A stretch of DNA of 64,000 nucleotides from Sulfuricurvum sp. IAE1 (GTDB lineage: Bacteria; Campylobacterota; Campylobacteria; Campylobacterales; Sulfurimonadaceae). A program made the position numbers and the translations under genes. Below, piece by piece: positions 8,786 to 17,740 of this stretch. Every line of letters starts with the position of its first letter. The stretch's first letter is position 1. The notes under the pieces are model-generated. The model ran no database searches. It worked only from the letters and a program-made list of their open reading frames with translations, and had not been told where the DNA came from. The stretch lies in contig NZ_SLTI01000060.1 of NCBI RefSeq assembly GCF_004347735.1, positions 124,001-188,000 of the forward strand. Direction: 5' to 3'.

Positions 8786-9502
8786 ATGTTGAGAAGTTCG
8801 TTGATGGCAATGGCACTGCTGGTTTTGCTTACCGGGTGCGGTAAAGATATCGAAGAGTACAACAAACCGGCGGAATACTGGTACGAAAAAATGGTCAATG
8901 CCGTCGGAGACGCGAACCTTGAAAAGGCGGACAGCTATTTCAGTTCGCTGCAAAGCGAGCACATCAGTTCGCCGTTTCTGTCCGAAGCGACGATGATCAT
9001 GGCACAGGCACACATGGCGCAGGAAGAATACCTGCTGGCGGAGCATTTTCTGAACGAGTACATCCGCCGTTACGCGACTCCCGAAGGGCGCGAATACGCC
9101 GAATTTTTGAAAATCAAGGCAAAGTTTCTCGCCCTCCCCAATCCCGGCCGTGATCAGGGGCTGATCGACGAAACGCTCAAAGGGGTTGAAACGTTCAAGT
9201 CCTCATACCCCGCATCAACCTATCTCCCGCTTGTGAATACGATGGAAACCCAGCTTCAGCTGGCGCGCGGAGATCTGAACGAGAAGATCGCGCAGCTCTA
9301 CGATCGTCTGGGCAAACCGAAAGGGGCGGAATTTTACCGCTCGATCGCCCCGGTGACGTGGGTAAAATCCGACGAGATCGTTCATGCCGACATCCCCTGG
9401 TATCGCGAAATGTTCGAAGGTGACGGCAGCAGCAGCTGGTACGACTTCCTGATACCGCAGACCCGCAGCGTCGTATCCATGGACATCAACGAGAGTAAAT
9501 AA
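8786..9502 (+). CDS. bamD: outer membrane assembly lipoprotein BamD
   Basis: Essential lipoprotein partner of BamA in outer-membrane protein insertion. The 238-residue protein has a lipoprotein signal ending LLVLLTGC (lipidated Cys about residue 18) and TPR-like helical pairs, including the family-typical YWYEKMVNAVGDANLEKA and AQAHMAQEEYLLAEHFLNEY. A TTG six bases upstream is an alternative start; the ATG is preferred. It precedes lon by 23 bases and probably shares its transcript. Confidence 0.88.
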   Translation: MLRSSLMAMALLVLLTGCGKDIEEYNKPAEYWYEKMVNAVGDANLEKADSYFSSLQSEHISSPFLSEATMIMAQAHMAQEEYLLAEHFLNEYIRRYATPEGREYAEFLKIKAKFLALPNPGRDQGLIDETLKGVETFKSSYPASTYLPLVNTMETQLQLARGDLNEKIAQLYDRLGKPKGAEFYRSIAPVTWVKSDEIVHADIPWYREMFEGDGSSSWYDFLIPQTRSVVSMDINESK

Positions 9503-9525
9503 GTACGTTTAAGGACAGTTTTCCG

Positions 9526-11949
9526 ATGCAACTCAGCAATTACAGCTCTTTTCCGACCGTCCTGCCCGTCATAGCGGAGGACGAACTCTTTTTATACCCT
9601 TTTATGATCTCTCCCCTTTTTTTGAGCGACGAGAAAAACATCGCCGCGGCGGCCGAGGCGATCGAGAGTAATTCCCTCGTCATCGTCTGTCCCGTCAAAC
9701 CCGAACATGAAGGGGAACGGGAAAACGACTCGATTTACGATGCGGGCGTTATCGGATCGATCATGCGTAAAGTCGTTCTCCCCGACGGACGGATAAAAGT
9801 CCTGTTTCAGGGGCTTGCCCGCGGGCATGTCATGGACCTGATTCCCGGGGATCATCTGCGGGCTCACGTTGATCTGATCCAGTCGAGCAGCGTGAACGAG
9901 CTGAAAATGGACGCGATTCTCGAAGTGCTTCGCGAGAAGGTTCGCGCACTTTCCCAGGTAAGCAACTATTTTCCCCCCGATCTGCTCCGCACGATCGAGG
10001 AGAATCACGAATACAACCGTATCGTCGATCTGATCTGCAGTTCGATCAAAATCAAAAAAGAAAACGCCTATAAGCTCTTTATCGAACGCGATCCCGAAAA
10101 ACGGTTCTTGATGCTGATCGACGAACTGATCGAAGAAACCGAAGCCAACAAGCTCCAAAAAGAGATCCGTTCCAAAGTTCATACCCGCATCGAGAAGGTG
10201 AACAAGGAATATTTTCTTAAAGAGCAGCTCAAGCAGATTCAAAAAGAGCTCGGCACCGACAGTCATCGGGACGAAGAGATTGAAGAATTCCGTAAAAAGC
10301 TCGAAGCGAAGAAAGATAAAATGCACGCGGATGCATACAAAGAGATCAACAAGCAGCTCGAACGCTTTGCCCGCATGCATCCCGACAGTGCGGATGCGGG
10401 AGTGATCCAGACGTACCTCGAGTGGGTGCTTGAAATTCCGTTCGGGGAACAGGCCAAAAAGGCACTCAACATCCGCGACGTCGAAAACCAGCTCAACAAA
10501 GACCATTTTTCGCTCAAAAAACCCAAAGAACGGATCCTCGAATATTTCTCGGTAAAAGAGCTTCTGGAGCTACGGGGGCAGGGCGAGAAGGAAGGGCGCG
10601 GCGCGATTTTGTGTTTCGCGGGCCCTCCGGGGGTGGGCAAAACCTCTCTGGCCAACTCGATCGCCGAGGCGCTGAAGCGGCCGCTCGTACGGATTGCGCT
10701 CGGAGGGCTCGAAGACGTCAACGAACTGCGCGGACACCGCCGTACCTACATCGGGGCGATGCCGGGTCGTATCGTGCAGGGGGTGATCGAAGCCAAAAAG
10801 ATGAATCCCGTCATCGTTCTCGATGAAATCGATAAAGTAGCCAAATCGCATCGGGGCGACCCGACGGCGGTGTTGCTGGAGATTCTCGATCCCGAACAAA
10901 ACACCCACTTTCGGGATTATTATCTCAATTTCAACCTGGATCTCTCCAAGGCGATTTTCATCGCGACCGCGAATGACGTCGGTCAGATCCCGGGGCCGTT
11001 GCGCGACCGGATGGAATTTATTTCGGTCAGTTCGTACACGCCGCAGGAGAAGTTTCAGATCGCCAAACAGTATCTGATTCCGCAGGAGCTGAAAAAGCAC
11101 GGGCTCAAACCGGCAGAATTGTCGATCTCGAAAACAGCACTGCAAGAGGTGATTGAAAAGTATACCCGGGAAGCCGGAGTGCGGAACCTTCGCCGTCGCG
11201 TGGCCGACATCGTCCGCAAAGCGGCGAAAAAGATCCTTGAAGAACCGACGACCGCCAAAGTGAGCGTGACGCTGAAAAATATTCGCGATTTTCTCGATAA
11301 AACGGTGTTCGAGATCGACCGTACCGATCACGTCGACCGTATCGGCGTGGTCAACGGTCTGGCATGGACCGCGGTAGGGGGCGATGTCCTGAAAATCGAG
11401 GCGATACGGATCAACGGCAAAGGCAATCTGCAGCTGACGGGAAGTCTGGGCGACGTGATGAAAGAATCGGCGCGGATCGCCCTTTCCGTGGTAAAAACGC
11501 TCATTGACGACGGAAAGCTGGGGGTCGATCACTCGATTATCCCGATGACGTCATCGGAACGTGAAAGCAACACGCTGCCCGATGCGAGCGAAGTGTATAA
11601 GCGTCTTGATCTCCATATCCACGTTCCCGACGGGGCAACCCCCAAAGACGGACCGAGTGCGGGGATCGCGATGAGCACCGTCATCGCGTCGATTCTGACG
11701 AACAAAAAAGTGCGTGCCGATATTGCCATGACGGGCGAAGTGTCGCTGACGGGAAATGTATTGCCGATCGGCGGACTGAAAGAAAAGCTGATCGCGGCAC
11801 ATCGGGCCGGAATGAAACTTGCCCTGATTCCTCAGAAAAACTACGATCGCGACATGAGTGACATTCCTGATGAGGTGAAAGCGTCCCTCGAGATCGTCGG
11901 CGTCAGTCGGATCGAAGAGGTACTGGAACGCCTTTTAACCGACGCATAG
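9526..11949 (+). CDS. lon: ATP-dependent protease Lon
   Basis: Cytoplasmic AAA+ serine protease that degrades damaged and regulatory proteins. The 807 residues comprise the LON substrate-binding domain (about 10-205), a coiled coil, the AAA module (Walker A GPPGVGKT at 366-373; Walker B VIVLDEIDKV) and the peptidase domain with the Ser-Lys dyad (Ser about 711 in DGPSAGIAMS, Lys about 754 in GGLKEKL). All catalytic residues are intact and the length is normal. No HAIR/CIRCE-type repeat is evident upstream. The last 47 bases overlap the convergent tilS gene. Confidence 0.98.
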   Translation: MQLSNYSSFPTVLPVIAEDELFLYPFMISPLFLSDEKNIAAAAEAIESNSLVIVCPVKPEHEGERENDSIYDAGVIGSIMRKVVLPDGRIKVLFQGLARGHVMDLIPGDHLRAHVDLIQSSSVNELKMDAILEVLREKVRALSQVSNYFPPDLLRTIEENHEYNRIVDLICSSIKIKKENAYKLFIERDPEKRFLMLIDELIEETEANKLQKEIRSKVHTRIEKVNKEYFLKEQLKQIQKELGTDSHRDEEIEEFRKKLEAKKDKMHADAYKEINKQLERFARMHPDSADAGVIQTYLEWVLEIPFGEQAKKALNIRDVENQLNKDHFSLKKPKERILEYFSVKELLELRGQGEKEGRGAILCFAGPPGVGKTSLANSIAEALKRPLVRIALGGLEDVNELRGHRRTYIGAMPGRIVQGVIEAKKMNPVIVLDEIDKVAKSHRGDPTAVLLEILDPEQNTHFRDYYLNFNLDLSKAIFIATANDVGQIPGPLRDRMEFISVSSYTPQEKFQIAKQYLIPQELKKHGLKPAELSISKTALQEVIEKYTREAGVRNLRRRVADIVRKAAKKILEEPTTAKVSVTLKNIRDFLDKTVFEIDRTDHVDRIGVVNGLAWTAVGGDVLKIEAIRINGKGNLQLTGSLGDVMKESARIALSVVKTLIDDGKLGVDHSIIPMTSSERESNTLPDASEVYKRLDLHIHVPDGATPKDGPSAGIAMSTVIASILTNKKVRADIAMTGEVSLTGNVLPIGGLKEKLIAAHRAGMKLALIPQKNYDRDMSDIPDEVKASLEIVGVSRIEEVLERLLTDA

Positions 11950-12919
11950 CCTCCCATGCCTCGCTATCGCCGTACAAATAGCCCCGCAGTTTGGGTTCGA
12001 CCCCTAGGCGGCGGCACTCCTCTTTGAATCCTTTGTCCATCACAATCCCGCTGCAATAAGGGGCGATAAACGTATATCCATCGTCTGTACATACGACGTA
12101 TCGGCGTCCGATGACGTTGACCCTGTTTTTTTTCAGATTCTCTTTTTCACCGCTTTTCATTACGTACCCGAGAGATTTTATGCAAGCATCGACTCCCGAA
12201 ACCAATGAGCGTGTGCGTGCGGGAGCCGAAGCGTAAAATAGCGATCCGATGTTTTCAAAGGCCATCGGTTCGAGGATCTCGTCGGTATCTTCTTCGAGGT
12301 AGCGGAAACTTCTGCGGATCGCGTCACGGTATTCGCGCATCATCGGAGCGCTGAAACGGTGGCGGAAAACATTGCGGGTGTAACGTTCGTCGGCATTGCT
12401 CTCATCAAGAGAAAAGGGGATATTGCGATCCCGCAGATACGATTCGATACTTTCCCTGTCCCATTCCAGAAGAGGGCGTACGAGGTGAATATTTCCCCGC
12501 CGTTCGGATGAACGGATTCCGAGCAGTTCGGGTAGGCCGGCTCCGCGGCACAGCTGCATCATCAGCCACTCCAGGCGATCGTTGAGCTGATGGGCCGTGA
12601 GCACATACGTGTAGCCGTGCTTTTCGACCAGGTGGGAAAAAAAACGGTACCGTTCTTCGCGTGCGCGGTGTTCGAAATTGGTCCCGCCCAAGCGGCAGGA
12701 GAAGGTATAACAGCGTTTGTTATACCGTTTGGCCAACGTGATGGCGTTTTCTTCTTCGGTGTCGCTGGCGGAACGGGTGTGGTAATTGACGTGGGCGATG
12801 TCGAAATCGATCCGGGCATCGAGGAGCAGATGAAAAAGGGCGGTCGAATCGGCGCCGCCGCTAAAGGCAAGGAGGGATTTCCCCTCTTTTAAAAGCTCGA
12901 GGTGGAGCAGATCACGCAT
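11903..12919 (-). CDS. tilS: tRNA(Ile)-lysidine synthetase TilS
   Basis: Converts C34 of tRNA-Ile(CAU) to lysidine so that it reads AUA. The N-terminal PP-loop ATPase is clear: LLAFSGGADSTALFHLLLDA, then DIAHVNYHTR and LTAHQLNDRLEWLMMQL. The 338-residue protein has a short C-terminal region compared with E. coli TilS (432), as in other members of this phylum. The start ATG overlaps the rimO stop by eight bases; the 3' end overlaps lon by 47 bases in convergent orientation. Confidence 0.93.
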   Translation of the reverse strand: MRDLLHLELLKEGKSLLAFSGGADSTALFHLLLDARIDFDIAHVNYHTRSASDTEEENAITLAKRYNKRCYTFSCRLGGTNFEHRAREERYRFFSHLVEKHGYTYVLTAHQLNDRLEWLMMQLCRGAGLPELLGIRSSERRGNIHLVRPLLEWDRESIESYLRDRNIPFSLDESNADERYTRNVFRHRFSAPMMREYRDAIRRSFRYLEEDTDEILEPMAFENIGSLFYASAPARTRSLVSGVDACIKSLGYVMKSGEKENLKKNRVNVIGRRYVVCTDDGYTFIAPYCSGIVMDKGFKEECRRLGVEPKLRGYLYGDSEAWEAMRRLKGVPVPLRSD

Positions 12920-14228
12920 GACCCGTCACGGTCGCAAGCGGGTTTCGCCCGGCGATCTCGGTGATGCGAGCGCGGTAGATGACGCCGTAGGCGAGGTCCC
13001 CCTCGATCTCCCGGTCGTTGACGTAGATTTCGCCGTCCACATCGGGAGCCCACTGCAGCGCCCTGGCGCTGAGAAGATATTCGTGCTCGTCGCTCTCCCC
13101 GTCGATGACGAGAAGAATTTCCTCTCCGACGAGTTTTGCAAGACTGGCTTCTTCGACTTTGGAAGCGACGGAACCCAGTTTTTTAGCCCGGGCGTTGATC
13201 GTTTTTGAGGGGATTTTTTCGCTCATCGCATAAGCGCCTGTTCCTTCCTCGTCCGAATAGCTAAAAACATTGATCCGGTCGAAACCGAAGGTCTGCGCAA
13301 ATTCTGCCATCTCGTCAAACATTGCATCCGTTTCTCCGGGGTGTCCGACGATAAAGCTGGTACGGACGAACGAATCGGGGAGCGCTTTCATGGCGTTAAG
13401 GAGTTCGAGCGTTTTTTCTTTGCCGAAGCCCCGCTTCATGATCCGGAGCATCTCGTCGTTGATATGCTGGATCGGCATGTCGAAATAGTTATGAAAAATC
13501 TTGGAATCGCCGATAGTCTTGATCAGCTTGAGGCTCGTGGTGGAAGGGTAGAGATAAAGGAACCGGGCACTTTTGACCCCGTCGATCAGTTCGATCCGTT
13601 TGATAAGATGGATAAGACCGTCCTGCGTCCCCTGATCGCGCAGGTAGGAACTCGAATCCTGCGAGACGAAGCTGAAATCGTAGTAACCTTTCGCCACGAG
13701 GCTTTCCACCTCTTTGGCGACGCTTTCGAGGTCGCGTGAGTGGAGTTTCCCCTTGAACGAGGGGATAGCGCAGAAACTGCACTGCTGGTTGCACCCTTCC
13801 GAGAGTTTTACATAGGCGTGGTAAGTCGAACCCGTCACGACCCTCTCGGCTCCGTCGATGAGATAGACCTCGGGGGTGAAACGGCTTTGTTTGGCGGCGA
13901 GAAGCTCGTCGATTTTATCGTAATCGCCGACGCCGGTAAAGATGTCCACTTCGCTGAGTTCTTTGGAAAGTTCCTCTTTGTAGCGTTCGCTCAAACATCC
14001 TGCCATGACGAGAACGGAGTCTTTTTTCCGCCCCGCGTCGAGGTTGAAGATCGTATTGAGCGATTCTTGCTTGGCCGCATCGATGAATCCGCAGGTGTTG
14101 ACGATGATGACATCGGCTTCACCGCTTTCGTCCGTCATTTCAAAATCCTTCAAACGCCCCAGCATCACTTCGGTATCGACGAGATTTTTGGTACAGCCCA
14201 GAGAGACGATGTGGAGTTTTTTGGACAT
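12912..14228 (-). CDS. rimO: ribosomal protein S12 methylthiotransferase RimO
   Basis: Radical-SAM enzyme that methylthiolates an Asp of ribosomal protein S12. The 438-residue protein has cluster cysteines in SLGCTKNLVDTE, NTCGFIDAAKQE and MAGCLSERY, the radical-SAM motif CNQQCSFCAIPSFKGK and a C-terminal TRAM domain. SLGCTKN and IPSFKGK are typical of RimO rather than MiaB. The ATG at 14228 is preceded by AAAGG at good spacing; a TTG five codons earlier overlaps that site and is unlikely to be used. It is operonic with tilS. Confidence 0.96.
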   Translation of the reverse strand: MSKKLHIVSLGCTKNLVDTEVMLGRLKDFEMTDESGEADVIIVNTCGFIDAAKQESLNTIFNLDAGRKKDSVLVMAGCLSERYKEELSKELSEVDIFTGVGDYDKIDELLAAKQSRFTPEVYLIDGAERVVTGSTYHAYVKLSEGCNQQCSFCAIPSFKGKLHSRDLESVAKEVESLVAKGYYDFSFVSQDSSSYLRDQGTQDGLIHLIKRIELIDGVKSARFLYLYPSTTSLKLIKTIGDSKIFHNYFDMPIQHINDEMLRIMKRGFGKEKTLELLNAMKALPDSFVRTSFIVGHPGETDAMFDEMAEFAQTFGFDRINVFSYSDEEGTGAYAMSEKIPSKTINARAKKLGSVASKVEEASLAKLVGEEILLVIDGESDEHEYLLSARALQWAPDVDGEIYVNDREIEGDLAYGVIYRARITEIAGRNPLATVTGHA

Positions 14229-14281
14229 AAAAGACCTTTGCAATAATGAAATGTCTTATTATATCCAAGCGCAGATTTGGA

Positions 14282-14287
14282 TACACT
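14282..14287 (+). promoter_or_regulatory. -10 box TACACT, predicted leaderless start
   Basis: TACACT lies exactly six bases before ATG 14294 with no Shine-Dalgarno in between, the same geometry as at 22, 53168 and 59535. Confidence 0.4.
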
Positions 14288-14293
14288 TTCAGA

Positions 14294-14863
14294 ATGCGTA
14301 TAGTTATGAGTATTTTAGCGTTGATCCCCCTGATGGCGATAGGGGCCGTGTTCGTCGACGGGATGGGGACGGAGTGGTTCGGAACGATCCGCGGCGGGAT
14401 CGAAGCGACGTTCGGGATCACATTTCCCTCCCCGCAAAACCGGCTTTATTATCTCTCCAAGATGGCGGGCGCGAGTGCGTTGTGGATTTTGATCGCGGCG
14501 TTCTGGGTGAATCCGCTCCGGACTTACGTACGGTTCGATCTGGTGGAATTCAAAAAACTGCTCGGGGCAGCGGCGATCGGATATGCCTTTTTGCATTTTC
14601 TGCTGTTCATCGCTTCGTACGATTTTGCGGCGGGGCGGATCGCCGGGCTTTTCGGGACACACCTTGCGCTCGGCGCTGGGCTGGCGGCACTGCTGGTGAT
14701 CGCAATCGTTCCGCACGTGCGGGCATGGTACAAGCTCCTTTATATCGGTATCGTGCTGGTAATCGTTCATCTGCTGCTGGGGTATCGTGAATTGACCCCG
14801 CCGCATATCGCGGCCGTAACGCTGCTCAGTCTGGGACTGGCGCTCCGGCTGATTAAGCGCTGA
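14294..14863 (+). CDS. ferric-reductase-like/MsrQ-like heme membrane protein
   Basis: A 189-residue integral membrane protein with about six hydrophobic helices. Histidines sit in helices in the pattern expected for heme ligation (YAFLHFLLF, FGTHLALG, IVPHVRAWYKLLY, LVIVHLLLG), as in the ferric-reductase-like family that includes MsrQ, the quinone-linked partner of the periplasmic methionine sulfoxide reductase MsrP. No msrP is adjacent, so the partner and reaction remain open. The frame extends to 14246, but the ATG at 14294 follows a -10 box by six bases and begins the hydrophobic region. The next gene overlaps by TGATG. Confidence 0.7.
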   Translation: MRIVMSILALIPLMAIGAVFVDGMGTEWFGTIRGGIEATFGITFPSPQNRLYYLSKMAGASALWILIAAFWVNPLRTYVRFDLVEFKKLLGAAAIGYAFLHFLLFIASYDFAAGRIAGLFGTHLALGAGLAALLVIAIVPHVRAWYKLLYIGIVLVIVHLLLGYRELTPPHIAAVTLLSLGLALRLIKR

Positions 14864-16026
14864 TGCGGCATTACGACGTCGTTATTCTCGGTGGCGGTGC
14901 CGCCGGGCTGATGTGTGCGGCATGGCTGCGGGAACATACCCCTCTGTCGGTGGCGATTGTAGAGGGAAACGGCAGAGCGGCACTCAAACTCAAAGCCAGC
15001 GGCGGAGGCAAGTGTAACCTCACCAACGTCGATGTCGACGCAACCCACTATCTGGGAGATGAAGCGCTGGTACGCCGTGTTCTTGATACATTTCCCCAAA
15101 AAGCGCTTCTGGAGTATTTCCGTAGCGGGGGACTGCGGCCCGTGATCCGAAAAGAGCGCTATTATTTCTGTCCCAAAAGTTCCGATGAGGTTATTGCAAT
15201 CTTGCTGGGAAGAGCACAGGGATGTGACCTCCTTACTTCTCACAAGATTCTCGGGGTCGAAGGGAATTCGCCCTTTGTCGTCACGACCGACAAAGGGGAA
15301 CTGAGAGCGGAGAAAGTGATTGTCGCAACGGGCGGGGCGAGCTACAAAGAGATCGGGGCAAGCGACGTCGGCTTGAAAATCGCTCAGAGCTACGGCCTCG
15401 ATACCGTGGCCTTTTCCCCGGCGCTTGTCGGATTGACGCTGCAACCCAAAGAGTTCTGGATGAAAGAGCTCAGCGGAATCAGTTTTCCCGCCCGGATACG
15501 GGTTGCGGGCAAAACGCTCGACGAAGACCTTCTTTTTGCCCACAAAGGGATCAGCGGCCCCGTCGTTCTCTCCGCATCGTTGTACTGGCACCGCGGCGAA
15601 ATCGAGGTCGATTTTCTCCCCGATTTCGACCTGGAGAGGGTTCGGAAGGAGAAAAAACTTCTCAGCACGGCGCTGCCGCTTCCGAAACGGTTCATGAAAA
15701 GTTTTCTGGAGGCCGTGGGACTGGAAGACAAGCCCTGCAACCGGCTTGATGGCGGCGAATGGGAAAAACTCTCTCGCATCCGGTCGTATCCGATGGCTCC
15801 CTCGGGGACGTTCGGGCTGTCGAAAGCCGAAGCGTGCAGGGGGGGAGTCGCATGCAGCGAACTCGATCCCGCAACGATGGAGAGCCGGAAAGTCAAAGGG
15901 TTGTATTTTATCGGGGAGACGGTAGACGTGACGGGCGAACTGGGGGGATACAATTTTCAATGGGCGTTCAGCAGCGCCGTTGTGGCGGCTAAGGCGATCG
16001 GCTCAATGTCTTTTAAACGAAACTGA
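14863..16026 (+). CDS. HI0933/YhiN-family FAD flavoprotein
   Basis: A 387-residue flavoprotein of the HI0933 (YhiN/BaiN) family. It begins with a dinucleotide-binding motif, VVILGGGAAGLMCAAWL, continues with the family block LKASGGGKCNLTN, and ends with a second FAD-contact segment, LYFIGETVDVTGELGGYNFQ. Family members are NAD(P)/FAD oxidoreductases; the physiological substrate is generally unknown. It overlaps the heme-type membrane protein gene by one base (TGATG), suggesting a flavin-heme electron-transfer pair, which is my inference. Confidence 0.88.
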   Translation: MRHYDVVILGGGAAGLMCAAWLREHTPLSVAIVEGNGRAALKLKASGGGKCNLTNVDVDATHYLGDEALVRRVLDTFPQKALLEYFRSGGLRPVIRKERYYFCPKSSDEVIAILLGRAQGCDLLTSHKILGVEGNSPFVVTTDKGELRAEKVIVATGGASYKEIGASDVGLKIAQSYGLDTVAFSPALVGLTLQPKEFWMKELSGISFPARIRVAGKTLDEDLLFAHKGISGPVVLSASLYWHRGEIEVDFLPDFDLERVRKEKKLLSTALPLPKRFMKSFLEAVGLEDKPCNRLDGGEWEKLSRIRSYPMAPSGTFGLSKAEACRGGVACSELDPATMESRKVKGLYFIGETVDVTGELGGYNFQWAFSSAVVAAKAIGSMSFKRN

Positions 16027-16027
16027 G

Positions 16028-16033
16028 TACAAT
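16028..16033 (+). promoter_or_regulatory. -10 box for the kdsA-recG operon
   Basis: TACAAT with predicted start near 16040 and a 20-base leader carrying AGGAG before ATG 16060. It would drive kdsA-ribH-nusB-mqnC-M16-recG. Confidence 0.5.
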
Positions 16034-16059
16034 ATGACCATTCACTTACAGGAGCGTTT

Positions 16060-16860
16060 ATGATCCTTCTTGCCGGACCGTGCGTCATCGAGAGCGAAGA
16101 GTCGATTTTCAAAATCGCCAAGTCGCTCGAACGTTATCATAACGACGACCGTTTCGATTTTTATTTCAAATCGAGTTTTGACAAAGCCAACCGTACCTCG
16201 CTCGAAAGTTACCGTGGCCCGGGCCTCGAAGAAGGGCTGCGGATTTTGCAGAAAGTCAAGGATGATTTCGGCTACAAAATCGTCACCGACGTGCATGAGA
16301 GCTATCAGGTCCCGATCGCGGCGGAGGTTGTCGATATGATCCAGATTCCCGCTTTTTTGTGCCGTCAGACCGACCTGCTCGTAGCGGCGGGAAAAACCGA
16401 CAAGATCGTCAATATCAAAAAAGGGCAGTTTATGACCCCCGGCGACATGCAGTTTTCGGTTAAAAAAGTGCTCAAGACGCGCGGATGCGACGAAGTGAGT
16501 TACGAAGCCTCGCAGCGCCACGGCGTATTGCTGTGCGAGAGGGGGTCAAGCTTCGGTTACGGCAATCTCGTCGTGGATATGCGTTCGCTGGTCATCATGC
16601 GCGAGTTCGCCCCCGTCATTTTCGACGCGACCCATTCGGTGCAGATGCCGGGAACGGGAACCGGAAAAACGGGCGGAGACAGCTCGATGGTGCCCCACCT
16701 TGCACGCGCTGCGGCGGCGGTCGGGGTAGACGGGTTCTTCTTTGAAACCCATTTCGATCCGGTCTGCGCTTTGAGCGACGGCCCGAATATGTTAAAATTA
16801 GAACAGCTTGAAGCGCTCTCCGAGACGCTTTTGAAAATTGACTCAGTAAAAGGAAATTAA
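16060..16860 (+). CDS. kdsA: KDO-8-phosphate synthase KdsA
   Basis: Condenses phosphoenolpyruvate with arabinose-5-phosphate to make KDO-8-phosphate for the LPS core. The 266-residue protein has the family start [12 protein letters not shown], the substrate segments [12 protein letters not shown] and [11 protein letters not shown], and the C-terminal [10 protein letters not shown]-like block ([20 protein letters not shown]). A Cys in the [13 protein letters not shown] segment suggests the metal-dependent class. The start ATG follows AGGAG. It is the first gene of a six-gene run. Confidence 0.96.
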   Translation: MILLAGPCVIESEESIFKIAKSLERYHNDDRFDFYFKSSFDKANRTSLESYRGPGLEEGLRILQKVKDDFGYKIVTDVHESYQVPIAAEVVDMIQIPAFLCRQTDLLVAAGKTDKIVNIKKGQFMTPGDMQFSVKKVLKTRGCDEVSYEASQRHGVLLCERGSSFGYGNLVVDMRSLVIMREFAPVIFDATHSVQMPGTGTGKTGGDSSMVPHLARAAAAVGVDGFFFETHFDPVCALSDGPNMLKLEQLEALSETLLKIDSVKGN

Positions 16861-16863
16861 ACT

Positions 16864-17334
16864 ATGAATCTGATCGAAGGAAAGTTGAGAGTTATCCCCG
16901 GTAAAAAGATCGCCATCGTCAGCACCCGCTGGAACCATTTCGTCGTTGACCGTCTGGTCGAAGGGGCCAAAGACGCATTCGCCCGCCACGGCGGAAACGA
17001 CCAGGATTTGACGCACGTTCTCGCTCCGGGCGCGTTCGAATTGCCGATGGTGATCGAGCAGCTTCTCTCCAGCGGTAAATACGATGCGGTGTGTGCGCTC
17101 GGCGCCGTCATTCGCGGATCGACTCCCCATTTCGACTATGTTTCGGCCGAATCCACCAAGGGGATCGCGACCGTGAGCCTCAAGCACAAAAAACCGGTCT
17201 CCTTCGGATTGCTCACCACCGATACGATTGAACAGGCGATTGAGCGCGCGGGAACCAAAGCGGGGAATAAAGGTTTCGAAGCGATGACCGTGGTCATCGA
17301 GATGCTCGATCTTTACCAGGCGATCGGCGAATAA
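16864..17334 (+). CDS. ribH: 6,7-dimethyl-8-ribityllumazine synthase RibH
   Basis: Penultimate step of riboflavin synthesis, forming lumazine from the pyrimidinedione and 3,4-dihydroxybutanone phosphate. The 156-residue protein carries the substrate-binding blocks [48 protein letters not shown] and [17 protein letters not shown]. It lies three bases after kdsA and overlaps nusB by one base; ribH-nusB adjacency is widespread in bacteria. Confidence 0.97.
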   Translation: MNLIEGKLRVIPGKKIAIVSTRWNHFVVDRLVEGAKDAFARHGGNDQDLTHVLAPGAFELPMVIEQLLSSGKYDAVCALGAVIRGSTPHFDYVSAESTKGIATVSLKHKKPVSFGLLTTDTIEQAIERAGTKAGNKGFEAMTVVIEMLDLYQAIGE

Positions 17335-17735
17335 TGGCGACGCGTCATCAAGCCCGCATGGCGGTAGTCAGCCTGCTTTACGCCTACGATCTTGGAAATC
17401 AGAGCATCGCCGATTTCAGCGACGAGATCCTCGAAGAGAAAAAGATCCGCAACAAACAGCGTGATTTCGCCCTGGACCTGTTTAAAGGGGTCACGGAGCA
17501 TCTGGCTCAAGTGGATGAAGCGATCGTCAAACACCTGACCAAAGACTGGGATTTCGAACGTCTGGGCTCTATCGAGCGGGCAACCCTCCGGCTGGGCGCT
17601 TACGAGATCATGTTCGGCGAACTCGATTCGGCCGTCGTCATCAACGAGGCGATCGAGATCACCAAAGCGTTCGGTACCGAACAGTCTCCCAAATTCATCA
17701 ACGGCGTCCTCGACGCGATCGCCAAAGACAAGTAA
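17334..17735 (+). CDS. nusB: transcription antitermination factor NusB
   Basis: Binds boxA RNA with S10 during rRNA antitermination. The 133-residue all-helical protein shows the family pattern RHQARMAVVSLLYAYDL, DFALDLFKGVTEHL and a C-terminal VVINEAIEITKAFGTEQSP followed by FINGVLDAIAK. The start ATG overlaps the ribH stop (TAATG). Confidence 0.96.
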   Translation: MATRHQARMAVVSLLYAYDLGNQSIADFSDEILEEKKIRNKQRDFALDLFKGVTEHLAQVDEAIVKHLTKDWDFERLGSIERATLRLGAYEIMFGELDSAVVINEAIEITKAFGTEQSPKFINGVLDAIAKDK

Positions 17736-17740
17736 TCCCG

